Source: Dugong dugon
Taxonomy: Eukaryota; Chordata; Mammalia; Sirenia; Dugongidae
Length of the DNA: 64,000 nucleotides
Direction of reading: 5' to 3'
NCBI GenBank assembly: GCA_030035585.1
Contig: CM057465.1
Coordinates: 5,989,501 to 6,053,500, forward strand
The number at the start of each line of letters is the position of its first letter. Within the stretch, counting starts at the first letter, position 1. Position numbers and translations under genes: made by a program. The notes beneath the pieces are model-generated. The model did no database searches. It saw nothing but the letters and a program-made list of their open reading frames with translations, and had not been told where the DNA came from. Shown piece by piece: positions 32,551-42,679 of the stretch.

Positions 32551-33418
32551 TTTTTTCCCCATATTTAATTTTATTTTGTTGTTGTTGAGAATATACACAG
32601 CAAAACATTCACCAGTTCAGCGTTTCTGCACATACCATTCCGTGACATGGATTACATTCCTCGAGTTGTACAACCATTCTCACCCTCCTTTTCTGAGTTC
32701 TTCCTCCCCCATTAACATAAATTCACTGCCCCCTAAGGGTCCTATCTAATCTTTGGAGTTGCTGTTGTCAATTTGATCCCATATAGATGGTTCTTAAAAG
32801 AGCATAATGCTCACAACAGACATTTTCTACTAGTTAAGCTGAACTATCGTTTGGTTTTAAGAAGACTTCACGGATATTTTTGGTTTAAGGTTTAAAGATG
32901 ATCTCAGGGCAATAGTTTCAGGGGTTCATCCAACCTTCATGGCTCCAGGAAGTCTGGAGTCCATGATAATTTAAAGTTCTGTTCTACATTTTCCCCCTTT
33001 TGATCAGGATTCTTCTATAGAATCTTCAATCAAAATGTTCAGTAATGGTAGCCTGGCACCATTCAGCTCTGGTCTCATGGCAAAGGAGGCTGTTCATGGA
33101 GGCAATTAGCCACACATTCCATATCCTCTTCTTATTCCTGACTCTCTTTTTTCCTCTGATGTTCCAGACAAATAGAGTCCAATTGTTGTGCCTTGGATGG
33201 CCATTTGCAAGCTTTGAAGACCCCACACACTGTGCGTTGAACTAGGAGGTAGAACAGAGGCACTAAACATGTTATTAGGCCAATTAACTGGGATGTCCCA
33301 TGAAACCATGACCCTAAACCCGCAAACCAAGAAACAAAATCCCATGAGGTTTCTGGGTGTACACAGTCAGCTTCAGTAGCTACTCTTTCTTTTTCTTTTT
33401 ACGTCATTGTTGTAAACA
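32551..33418 (-). mobile_element. Family-A retroposon, longest copy, antisense
   Basis: An 870-bp element on the minus strand. Read on the + strand it starts with the complement of its A-rich tail (TTTAATTTTATTTTGTTGTT, GAGAATATACACAGCAAAAC). It continues through CCATATAGATGGTTCTTAAA and TAAGAAGACTTCACGGATAT to GATGTCCCATGAAACCATGA and a TTTCTTTTTC stretch. No reading frame for a retroelement enzyme is visible, so it is non-autonomous or only the 3' UTR of a longer LINE. It interrupts the RTE copy. Confidence 0.75.
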
Positions 33419-33598
33419 TATCTGTCTCAGTCACCTAGTGCTGCTATAACAGAAACACCACAAGTGGATGGCTTTAACAAACAAATTTATTCTGTCACAC
33501 GTAGGGGGCTAGAAGTCCAAACTCAGGGCATCAGCCCCCAGAGAAGGCTTTCTCTCTCTGTTGGTTCTGGGGGAAGGTCCTTGTCATCAGTTTTCCCA
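33419..33598 (-). mobile_element. MLT1/MaLR-like LTR fragment, antisense
   Basis: TCTCAGTCACCTAGTGCTGC, TATAACAGAAACACCACAAG, CAAATTTATTCTGTCACACG and GGGGGCTAGAAGTCCAAACT are the reversed LTR 3' end. About 180 bp, truncated. It closes the insertion block within the RTE. Confidence 0.7.
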
Positions 33599-33667
33599 TC
33601 TGATTTCTTGGCTGCTGCTCCAAGTCAATGAATCCTTGACAACTTCACCTTTTCTTTATCATCCCCC
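33599..33667 (-). mobile_element. RTE fragment, continuation of 32040-32550
   Basis: TCTGATTTCTTGGCTGCTGC, then CAATGAATCCTTGACAACTT and CACCTTTTCTTTATCAT, matches the RTE sequence that should directly follow 32550. This shows that one older RTE was split by later insertions. Confidence 0.75.
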
Positions 33668-34037
33668 GAACAGCGACACTTCTGAGCGTGAAAAGAGAGA
33701 GGGCACTAAAAATCTTTGCAATTTTATTATTGTTTCGTTATTTGTTTATTGACCACAAATGCATTTTATTATGTTAGTGGACGTACAAAATAGTTTTCTT
33801 CAAAACTTTTTAAAATAATAAAACTTATTATAAAATGATTTAAATAAAATGCGTCGAGGTACATTGAAACACATTTTTAAAAAATGAGCTTCTCCTTGAT
33901 GTCGATTCGCTGAACATTAAAAAGTAACATGTTCGTGCACATCTGGGAGCAGTTTCTTAGTCACAGCTGTTCCCAACTGTCACTTTATTTTTCTGTACCA
34001 TGCGTTTTTTAAATATTGTCATATTATTTTTTAATAG
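33668..34037. other. AT-rich unassigned sequence
   Basis: About 370 bp of AT-rich DNA (TTATTTGTTTATTGACC, AAAATAATAAAACTTATTA). No repeat family, tail or open frame identified. Confidence 0.5.
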
Positions 34038-35168
34038 AGTTTTTTTTAGAGCATTTTTAGGTCTATAGAGAAATTGTGCAGAAAGTAAAGAGAGTTCCGA
34101 TAGACTTCCATCTTTCCGACCCACTGTTTCCTGTTATTAACACCTCTTATTCCTGTGGTGCATTTGTTACAATGGATGAGCCAATGCTGATACATTGTTA
34201 TTAACTAAACTCCATAGTTTACAGGAGGGTTCACGCTTTGTGTTGCACAGTCTTATGGATTTTGACAGATGTACAGTGTCGTGTGTCCACCGTTATAGGG
34301 TCATACAGTATAGTTTTACTGCCCTATAAATGCCCTGGGCTCCACCTCTTCTTCTCCCCTCTTCCTCACCCCCTAGCAACCACTGATCTCTTGACTGTCT
34401 ATATAGTTTTGCCTTTTCCAGAATGCCGTGTAGCTGGAATCATACAGTAGGTGGCCTTTTCAGACTGGCTTCTTTCACTGAGAGGTTTGCATTTAAGGTT
34501 CCTCCTTGTCTGCTTATAGCTTGATAGCTCATTTCTTTCTATCACTGAGAAACATTCCATTGTATGGATGGACCTCAGTCTATCCATTCTCTTATTGAAG
34601 AACATCTTTGTTGCTTCCAACTTTTGGCAATTATGAATACAGCAGCTGTAAACATTTGTGTGCAAGGTTTTACGTGGGCATATGTTTGCAACTCATTCAG
34701 GTAAATATCTAGGAGCACGATCGCTGGGTCAAATGGTGAGCCAATGTTTAGCTTTTTAAGAAACTGCCAGACTGTGGTTCATTCTGCATTCCCACCAGCA
34801 ATGCATGAAAGTTCCAGTTACTCCGCATCCTCACCAGCGTTTGATGTTGTCAGTGTTCTGGATTTTAGCCATTCCAGTAGGTGTGTAGTGGTATCTCACT
34901 CTTGTTTTAATTGGCAACTTCCTAATGACCTGTGATGTTGAGCTTCTATTCGTATGCTTATTTCTGATCTGTATATCTTCCTTGGTGAGGTGCCTGTTCA
35001 GATCTTTGCCCATTTTGTAATTGGGTTGTTTGTTTTCTTACTGTTGAGCTTTAAGAGTTCTTTGTATATTTTGGATACAACTCCTGTATCAGATAAGTGC
35101 TTTGCAAATATTTTTTTTCCAGTCTGTGGCTTGTCTTTTCATTCTGCTAACGCCTCATTATTTTTAAA
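34038..35168 (-). mobile_element. L1 3' end (ORF2 tail and 3' UTR), antisense
   Basis: About 1.1 kb of reversed old mammalian L1: AGAGCATTTTTAGGTCTATA, CATAGTTTACAGGAGGGTTC, GTTTTGCCTTTTCCAGAATG, CTTGATAGCTCATTTCTTTC, CATTCCCACCAGCAATGCAT, TTGTATATTTTGGATACAAC and CAGTCTGTGGCTTGTCTTTT. 5'-truncated with no intact reading frame. Confidence 0.92.
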
Positions 35169-35390
35169 GTGTATATTTCCATGAAATGTCTTGCAATCTT
35201 TTTCAAAGTTGCATTTGATAGCCAGAACATGTGACTGTGTTGATACATTTAATTGACAATTCTCTGCAGATCACAACATTTTAAATGAGAAAATCCTCTC
35301 TGTGTGGTTCTCAATTCTAGTATTTTGTGTTGAAGTGTGTAAATGTTTCAGTCTAAATAGTCTCACGGGAACTGTCTTTTAGCCTCTATT
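35169..35390. other. Unassigned sequence between L1 and SINE
   Basis: AT-rich, roughly 220 bp, no named repeat and no gene. Confidence 0.45.
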
Positions 35391-35555
35391 CAGGGTGCAA
35401 ACAGTCAATAAAAATTTTGACAAGCTGTTGAACAAAAGGTCAGCAGTTCAAATCCACCATCTGCCCCTTGGAAACCCTATGGGGAAGTTCTACCTTGTCC
35501 TATAGGATGGCTAAGAGCCAGAATCCACTCAACAGCTGTGTATTTTGTTATTTTT
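35391..35555 (+). mobile_element. AfroSINE (short, diverged)
   Basis: AACAAAAGGTCAGCAGTTCA, AATCCACCATCTGCCCCTTG, GGAAACCCTATGGGGAAGTT, TGTCCTATAGGATGGCTAAG and CAGAATCCACTCAACAGC: the CTCCTTGGAAACC subtype also seen at 54095 and 56730, with a decayed 5' end. Confidence 0.88.
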
Positions 35556-35571
35556 TTAATCTTGTCAAAAT

Positions 35572-35862
35572 GAGAGCAGTAGAGTTCTTGCCTTCTATGC
35601 AGGAGACCCATGTTCGACTCCCAGCCAATGCACCTCCTATGCAGCTACCGTCCGTCTGTCAGTAGCAGCTTGTGTGTTTATATGATGCTGAACAGGTTTC
35701 TGTGGAGCTTCCAGACTAAGATGAATTGGAAAGGACTGACAATCTAATTCCGAAAATCAGCCAGTAAAAACCGTATGGATGACAATGGTCTGAGCTGGTT
35801 GTGCATGGGGTTGCCTGATTTGGGGGCTGACTCAAAGGCAGTTAACAACAACAACAATCTTG
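35572..35862 (+). mobile_element. Composite AfroSINE/RTE-tailed SINE
   Basis: About 290 bp. It has a tRNA-like head (CAGGAGACCCATGTTCGACT), GCACCTCCTATGCAGCTACC, a body with GATGCTGAACAGGTTTCTGT and GAGCTTCCAGACTAAGATGA, and an RTE-like 3' end with GTGCATGGGGTTGCC before an AACAACAACAACAA tail. The tail is the same ACA-type end as the RTE LINE, which explains mobilisation by RTE enzymes. Confidence 0.85.
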
Positions 35863-36201
35863 TCAGGTAAGTTGTCCCTATTCATGATGCTTTTAAATAA
35901 TTCCTTATATTTAGATGCTGCAAAATTGTGGGACTTCTTGATCTCATTCCATTTCAATCCAGAATATAAATTTATCCAGTTCATAACAGCAACTCCATCA
36001 ACAGATGCTTCCCATGTGTCAAGAGATTCCAAGGGGCAACTGTAAAATTTCAAAGCTACGTCTCTGAGCGCTCACCTGTCGATGGGATCGTTCCCGCCTC
36101 ACTTTTGTGAGGGTGGATTTTGAGATTTTCCGGTTTGCTGGTTTTGTCTTCCACTGTGACTCTAGAGGCTTCCGGCACTGGTGGTGTTTTGCGCTCCACA
36201 T
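35832..36201 (-). other. Unrecognised coding-like segment (possible retropseudogene fragment)
   Basis: On the minus strand two overlapping frames give non-repetitive, lysine-rich sequence: 36201-36019 (KPLESQWKTKPANRKISKST) and, shifted, 36053 leftward (NWINLYSGLKWNEIKKSHNF, then KYKELFKSIMNRDNLPDK). The second frame could continue the first after one frameshift. The composition differs from the chance GC-rich frames elsewhere. I do not recognise the family and no poly(A) or splice evidence was seen, so it may be chance in AT-rich DNA. Confidence 0.25.
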
Positions 36202-36344
36202 GTTGATTTGAAACTGATTTTTAACAAATCACATGCAAAATTTAGAGGACTCGTTTTCAAAAACACTAGCGAACATAGTAGTACTCTTGGGCTGATTCAC
36301 AAAGCAGCTCTTCAGAGGCTGCAATGCTTACAAGGGCAGCAGGG

Positions 36345-36830
36345 GTGTGTGGTTGAGTCTCCACCCCAACCCTGGGGCCTCCATCCCTCCCCAGGAGGTC
36401 TCCACCCCAATTCTGGGGGCCTCCGTCCCTCTCCACAGGGCCTCCACCTCCCCTGGGGCCTCCACCCCTCTCCATGGGGTCTCCACCCCAACCCAGGAGC
36501 CTCTATCCCTTTCCATAGGGCCTCCACCCCCCCAGGGCCTCCACCCATCCCCATGGGGTCTCCACCCCAACCCTGGGGCCTCCATCTCTTCCCCGAGGGC
36601 CTCCGTCTCACCCCTGGGGCCTCTATCTCTCCCCCTAGGGCCTCCATCTCCACATGGGGGCCTCCATCTGCCTTTAGGGCCTCCACCCCACCCCTGGGGG
36701 CTCCATCTCCCCCCACTTCCATCTCCCCTGAGAACTCTATCCTACCCCCAGGGCTTCCATCCCTCCCTTCCATCCTATCCTAGAGACCTGCATCCCGCCA
36801 TCCCGGGTCTCCACTCCAAGGCCTCCATCC
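36345..36830. repeat. Pyrimidine-rich minisatellite
   Basis: About 480 bp of degenerate units such as GGGGCCTCCATCCCTCCCC and GGGTCTCCACCCCAACCC, with spacings of roughly 15 to 36 bp. The long frames on both strands over this tract are products of the repeat. Confidence 0.9.
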
Positions 36831-37084
36831 CCCCACTGGAGAATCACTCTGGGGGTGGAACCTCACTTTGTAGGTAACTTCAATCCATCACGGAAATGCT
36901 GCGGGACAGTTACCCCCACTGGGCCTCTATACATACACAGGAGGAGGTAGGTGACCACTGCTTCCACCTTGCAGCTTGTTTGAATGCAATTATGGATCCC
37001 CTGGGTAACATAACCAGCCACTAGGGTTTCTTAACCAGAACATTGCTTTTACCACCAAAAGGTGCATCTTTATCAACACCGCAG
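36831..37084. other. Unassigned sequence
   Basis: About 250 bp between the minisatellite and the next AfroSINE, without recognisable features. Confidence 0.45.
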
Positions 37085-37281
37085 AGTTCCTGGGTGGTGA
37101 AAACAGTTAATACACTTGATGCTTACTTAAAGGTTGGCAGTTCAAAGAGGTCCCTCAGAAGAAAGGTCTGGCAATCTACTCAAAAAATCAGCCTCTGAAA
37201 ACCTTATGGAGCACAGTTCTACTCTGACATACATGAGGTCACCATGAGTTGGAGGTGACTCGACAGCAACTTTTTTTTTTA
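37085..37281 (+). mobile_element. AfroSINE
   Basis: GAGTTCCTGGGTGGTGAAAA, GGTCCCTCAGAAGAAAGGTC, TGGCAATCTACTCAAAAAAT, GAGCACAGTTCTACTCTGAC and CACCATGAGTTGGAGGTGAC, ending in a T10 run. The 5' B-box area carries a deletion. Confidence 0.93.
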
Positions 37282-37515
37282 TCATCACTGCGGAAACAAA
37301 CACTTTGGTCTTCTCACTGGACTCTTAGCTGCATTTACGACGGCATCCACAGACCTGTCAGATGACTCACGCTCAGCTGAATCCACTTCCGAAAGCTTAA
37401 CCTGGTCACATAAATCGGGTGAAGACATCTGACTGCTGTTGCCATTATCGATGACTGAGCGTTCTGGGGGGGCATGGTGGTATGGAGGGGTTGAGAGGTG
37501 CAGAGAGAGACCCAG

Positions 37516-37552
37516 GTGTGGGGGGGGGGTGGGTGCAGGGGTGGGGGGATGG
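37516..37552 (+). other. G-run cluster (potential quadruplex)
   Basis: GTGTGGGGGGGGGGTGGG followed by GGGGTGGGGGGATGGG gives at least four runs of three or more G within 37 bp. Confidence 0.6.
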
Positions 37553-37649
37553 GCATCAGCCTCTGCACACACAGGCACAGCCAACCAGCTCTGGTTGGGG
37601 GCACGGCTGTCCCTCACCTGGAGACTTGGGCTGGGCCCTGTAGACTCAC

Positions 37650-38685
37650 AGGGCCTCACAAACTTCTGTGGAAGTCCCACGATGGGCCAGGCCCTGGTCT
37701 GGGGCTAGGGATCCCGAGATGACCTGACACGGTCCCTGCTCTTGGGAGCTCAGACCATCGGGGAGATGCAAACTGCCCCTGTGAGCAGACTTGAAGCCTG
37801 GCTGGGCCCCAGCCTCTGCTGCTGTGGATGGGGGTGCAACCAGGGAGGGCTGCATGGAGGAGGGGGCATTTGAGCCAAATATGCAGAGAGAGCGTGCGGC
37901 AGCCTGGCTGATGGAGAGGGAAGAGTGTGTCGGTAGCCAGGCCAGCGTGAGCAAAGGCCCAGCTTCCCCTGCTACATGCTGGGTGTTTGTGTGTACTGAG
38001 CTCCGTGCCAGGTGATGGGGCCAGCAGTGAGCAAGATGGACCAGGCCCTGCCTCCCGAGGCTCCAGGTAGAAACGGACAATGAACTAACGAAGAAGTAAA
38101 ATGTTGAGGAGCTGTGGTCAATGCCCCCTAGGGCCAGGTGTGCTGGGGCAGGGAGGGCTGATGAGGAAGGGAGTGGGTCTGAGCCATGAGCTGAGGGAGG
38201 GAAGCGGCTGGGCCTCCCAGGGGCAAGAGGGAAGCCACAATCCAGCAAATGTGGGAGAGGTTAGGCAGATGGGGCCAGGAGTGAGGGCTTGGGTTTGATC
38301 CTAGGGCACCAGGGACCCTGGGAGGGTGGTGAGCATTCCACGTCAGCAGATCCCTGTGATTGCTGGGCAGAGAAGAGGCTGAGGGAGCAGGGAGGAGGCG
38401 AAGGGGGGCTGTTGCTGCTACCAGGTGAGAGAAGCTGGTGGCTGGGACCAGGTGACGGGGGCGGGGGTGGTGAAAGTGGCCAGATTCTGGACATCTCTGG
38501 AAGGTCGAGCCAAGGGGATTTGCTGCTGGGTGGAATGCAGGGTGTGAGCGCGGGGATGGAAGGGTGGGCATTTACTGAGCTGGGAAGGCTCTAGGGGGTG
38601 TGGGGAGGGGTGTGGGGGGAGGGTCCAGAGTTCCGGGACGAGCTCCTGCCTGGAGAAATGAACATGGTCTCGGGCCTACAGTTGG
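37650..38685 (-). repeat. L2 LINE, long antisense copy
   Basis: About 1 kb of reverse LINE-2 in order: GATGGGCCAGGCCCTGGTCT, CACGGTCCCTGCTCTTGGGA, GAGGAGGGGGCATTTGAGCC, GTGAGCAAAGGCCC, then GGCCAGATTCTGGACATCTC and CAAGGGGATTTGCTGCTGGG. An internal direct repeat of the 3' end (about 37985-38060) suggests two overlapping copies or an internal duplication. It is ancient, with no coding frame left. Confidence 0.7.
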
Positions 38686-38700
38686 ATTTATGTCTGACGG

Positions 38701-39110
38701 TGTTATGGATTGAATTGTGTCCCCCAAAAATATGTGTTGTAAATCCTAACCACTACACTTACGGATGTGATCCCATTTGGAAATAGGGTTTTCTTTGTCC
38801 TATTCATGAAGCCTTATCAGTGGACGGTGGGTCTTAAACCAATCACTTCTGAGGTAGAAAAGAGCAGATTAGGCGCAGAAGCAAGCAGACACGCGGGAAG
38901 ACAGATGCCACGTGAAGATGACCAAGGAACAAGGAAGAGAAGCTGAAAGCGAGGAGGATTTGCCCCGGAGCGGATAAAGAGCGAGCCTTTCTCTAGAGCC
39001 ATTGCCCTGCGTTTAGACTTGTAGCCTCCTAGAACCGTGAGAAAATAAATTTGTTTGTTAAAGCCACCAGCTTGTGGTATTTTTGTTACAGCAGCGCTAA
39101 GGAATAGAAT
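38701..39110 (+). mobile_element. MLT1-type LTR, sense
   Basis: A nearly complete solo LTR: TGTTATGGATTGAATTGTGT at the 5' end, GATCCCATTTGGAAATAGGG, AGATGCCACGTGAAGATGAC, GAGAAAATAAATTTGTTTGT (the LTR poly(A) signal) and CTAAGGAATAGAA at the 3' end. No internal retroviral genes. Confidence 0.9.
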
Positions 39111-41124
39111 TGCTCACCAAAGGAAAGAGTGTTGGATCTAACCCTCTGGGGCCTAGCCAGGGGGCTCTACCTTTCTCATTAACGGCAACTTACTTGGTGC
39201 ACAGGTCCGAACACATCTCCTGCACTCCCTTACACACAAGCCCAACACGCATGTGTCATCTGCTGGGCACGGAGAGCCCCGGCGGCTTGTGGAGAGCTGC
39301 CACCATGTGCCGGACACCAGCCCTGTGTGACCTGGCCTCGGCATCCTGACCCCCGTGGTGCAAACTTGACTTAGCCCCAACGTTTGCACATCTGGAAACT
39401 AAATGGAAGCCACAGGGAGAGGTGGCTTGCCCAGAGGGCCACCTCGGGAGAGAAGAGGGGTAGGGGGTGAGCCCCCACCCTGCGCCATCCCTGAGCTGGG
39501 GACTCCACACCTGGGGAGAGAGGTATTCCCATCCCGTTTCCACATGGGAAATGGGCCTCTGAGAGGTGGTCACTTGCCTCAGGCCAGGGAGCCCGTGGGG
39601 TGTGGCCAGGGTGTCTGAGGCCAAGGCTGCTGTTTTTCCAGGGCTGCCGCCTGCCTAGGGCTGTGGGAACTTTCTCTCGGTAGTCCTGAAAGGTGAAGGG
39701 GGGCGGGGGATGCTGAGCCCAGCCGACAGAGGCAAAAGGGCCACACACTTTTTGTGGCTGAATTATCCAAACACTGAACCGCTCCATCCGCCCTGTGGCT
39801 GTGAACCAGCCAGCTTTGTCCTGCTCCTGAGAATGGCCCGGCATGAAGGCCAGACAAAGAGGGTGCTGATGCGGCCTTTTCCACGGTCCGGCGGAGAGAG
39901 AAAGGCCTCAGACAATGGGGCGGGCGGGGGGCATGGGCTTTAGTCACTGCGGGTGGCGGGCAGGGCCGGGGGCCACCGAGCTTCCCGCCTGCCCATGGAA
40001 AGCTTCCAGGATGGGAGCCAAATCTGGCAGGGGCCGCAGTGCTGTGCTGGAAGGTGACTTGCTGATGGTCCTGTCTGTCCAGGGGTGCCCCTGCTGCCTT
40101 CGAGGCTGACCGTCCTCACCCCCAGCCCTGGTCCAGGTCACTCAAGGCCCCCAGGTTCCCACTGCCATCCCCACCACCCCTGCCCATGTGGCTCCCCGGC
40201 CAGCACGTGGCTTCCTCCGACAGACCCCAGGTCCCCCTGGGGGAGCTCACGCTAGGCTGAAACTGGTCTCCTAAAATTAACACGTGTGCTTTGGGACAAG
40301 GGTGGGGCAGAAAGTATGAAGGAGGCAGCATGGGAGGGCCATCGCTGTGTCAGGGGCTGAGCCTGGGGCTGTCCCATCGGGGTCTCAGCTCTGCCCCAGG
40401 CACGGCACCCAGGGAGGGCTGGCTCACTGGGGCTCAGAGTGAGGCCAGAGGGCAGGGAGGGACAGGTGGAGGCAATGCCGGGAGAGGACAGGCCAGCGGG
40501 AAGCCAGGCCCCAAGCTGGGCCACGCGGGGCCTCCTGGCTGCTCTCGAGCACCTGCTCTCCAGGCTCCCCGGGGTCGTTGTGGGGGTCAGAGACGTCCAG
40601 GTCCTACTCCCAGTGCTCTGAGAGCTGGCCACCCCCAGGCCTGTGCCCTAGCCCCCAGGGCTGGCCTAGCAGAGGCGGCCAGGGGAGGTGGACTACAAGG
40701 AGCCGCAGCCTGACAGCAGGACATGGGGGCTTCGTGCACAGGGGGTGTCCTTAGAGGGAGAATCTGCATGGCGATGGCTGGGAGGGCCCATGACCTGCCC
40801 CTCCAGCACGCAGGGGCTAGGCAGCACAGGTCATGGGGGCAGGAGTGGGAGGTCTGACCAGAAAGGGGCACACGGGAGGCTTGCCAAGGGTAGAGAAAGC
40901 AGGGTTGCTGGCCCCTGATGCTCCTGACGACGCCTGGAGAGCTCCAGCAGGGCAGGCGGGGTCGGGGGGCTGCTGGGGCGTTCCCAGACTTGGTGTCCAC
41001 TCGAGAAGAGGCAGGGCAGCCAGGGGTCGGCTTCAGTGAAGGATATGGAAGGAGATGGAGAATATGGGGGGAGGGCCGGTCCGTGCTGAGTGAGGGGCTC
41101 TCTTTGAATGCATGCAGGTCTGTG

Positions 41125-41345
41125 TTGCGGGCATTGTGGGGGTGTGTGGGTGTCCCAAAGGTGCCGTGGGGCATTGTGGGGGTGGTACAGGTGTCCCGAG
41201 GGTGGCATGGGGCATCCCGGGGGTGGTGCAGGGGGCTCTTGGGGGTTGTGTGGGGCATCCTGGGGATGGTGTGGAATTCCTGGGGTCTGTATGGGGCGTT
41301 CCGGGGATGGTGCAGGTGTCCTGGGAGTGGGGCGTGGTTGGGGTC
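41125..41345. repeat. Degenerate G-rich minisatellite
   Basis: Repeated GTGGGGCATCCTGGGGATGG- and GGTGCAGG-type blocks, about 24 to 30 bp each, with many substitutions. Confidence 0.8.
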
Positions 41346-41404
41346 AGAACAGACCCAGGAATCAAGTGTCTGCCCTGCTAGGCCTAGGACACCTCTTCCC
41401 ATAC

Positions 41405-41530
41405 CATTGCTATGTCATTTAACCCTCTAGACCGTCACCAGATGTGGAGGTGTCATCTGACATACACTGGAGAAACCGAGGCTCAGAGACGCACAGCGAT
41501 CAGCCCAGGGCCAGGCCTTGAGGCACCGAG
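41405..41530 (-). repeat. MIR fragment
   Basis: GTCATTTAACCCTCTAGACC and GGAGAAACCGAGGCTCAGAG followed by CAGCCCAGGGCCAGGCC form a reverse MIR. Confidence 0.7.
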
Positions 41531-42112
41531 CCAGCCTAGAACCGGGGTGGGCTCCACCCCTATGCCAGGGGCCACCCAGTGACCCACCCACAGCTCACTG
41601 AGACCCCCACGCTGCCCCGCAGGCAGGCGCCCGAGAGGGTCTCATGGTGGATACCCCACACTGGCATTTGGGGCTGCGGGCCGAGGGCCCATGGAAAGGC
41701 ACCTGGGCCTTGGCCAAGGCCGGCATCATCACCCTCTGGCAGAGCCAGTGCCCCCAAACCAGAAGGTGGAGCCCCCAGCTCACCGGCCGGCCGCCTTCTG
41801 AGGCTGCCCAGCTCCATCTGGGTCCCATCAGCGTCGCCCTCGGCCAAGAGCGTGTGGCGTCCGTGGGAGCATGGAAAACAGCCGCAGGGCTGCTGCTGCC
41901 GGCGCCTGGCTGCTCCCCAGCCGGGAGGGCCATTTCTGATGAGGAAGCAACTCGGCTATCAGGTGGGGCCCGAGCCGCAGGCCCCCCCACCAGCCCCTCA
42001 CCACCAGCGGCCACGCTTTTCCGCCAGGATGTGAGTCAGGGCCTGGCCAAGTTCTGCGGGGGCCCCGGGAGGGCAGCACAGGGGCCTGGCAGCCCTTGGA
42101 AGACCAGGAGGG

Positions 42113-42295
42113 AGTGTGTGCGTGTTAGGGCATGTGTGTGACTGTGTGTGTCTGTGAGTGTGTGTGTGTGCTTGTGCTCGAATGTGCACGTGTACAAATG
42201 GGAACGTGTACGTGCATGTGCCGTGCTGACGTGTGTGTGTGCATGCTTGTGTGTGCAACTGTGCCCATGGGTGAGTTGTGTGCGTGTGTGCAGAG
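42113..42295. repeat. TG-rich microsatellite
   Basis: Interrupted GTGTGTGT/GCATGTGT runs, about 180 bp, alternating purine and pyrimidine. Confidence 0.92.
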
Positions 42296-42329
42296 GAGGG
42301 CTGTGAAGCCCCAAGCTTAGGTCCTGGTT

Positions 42330-42530
42330 CCAGGGGGAAGGCTGGGTCCTTGGACAGCCCTGGGTTTGGATCTCTGCGCCATCATGACAAGTGACCCTCT
42401 TCTCTGAGCTCTGTTTCCCCAGCTATAAGGTGGGGACAGTGATACTCACTCTGCAAGATGCTCGTGAGCAGAGTTAATGAGGTCATCTGTCACCTCCAAT
42501 GGTCTGTGGCATGTAGCAGGTGCTTCATGG
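42330..42530 (+). repeat. MIR (near full length)
   Basis: GCCCTGGGTTTGGATCTCTG, ATCATGACAAGTGACCCTCT, GCTCTGTTTCCCCAGCTATA, AGGTGGGGACAGTGATACTC and GGCATGTAGCAGGTGCTTCA follow the sense MIR consensus from head to tail. Confidence 0.8.
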
Positions 42531-42679
42531 GTGGCCACCTGCCCTCTGAACAGCCCAGCACCTCCAGGGATGGCGGGGGGTCAGAGAGAGCTCGTTAGAA
42601 GGCAGGGGAGAAGCCTCAGTGTCATCGTCACCTCCTCGTGGGCCCCGGAGACTCACAGGTATTCACAGACATCTCCAGA

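Larger units (their letters stand above)
39111..42112. other. GC-rich intergenic sequence
   Basis: Unique DNA with MIR traces at about 39180-39560 and 41405-41530 and a degenerate minisatellite at 41125-41345. No supported gene. Confidence 0.55.

Noticed and set aside
35572-35862. tRNA-like head with a B box, considered as a tRNA gene
   Set aside because: It is the tRNA-derived head of a SINE; no complete cloverleaf or anticodon arm is present, and the body and tail are SINE/RTE.
36181-36877. Pro/Ser-rich frames of about 200 codons
   Set aside because: Produced by the pyrimidine-rich minisatellite at 36345-36830.
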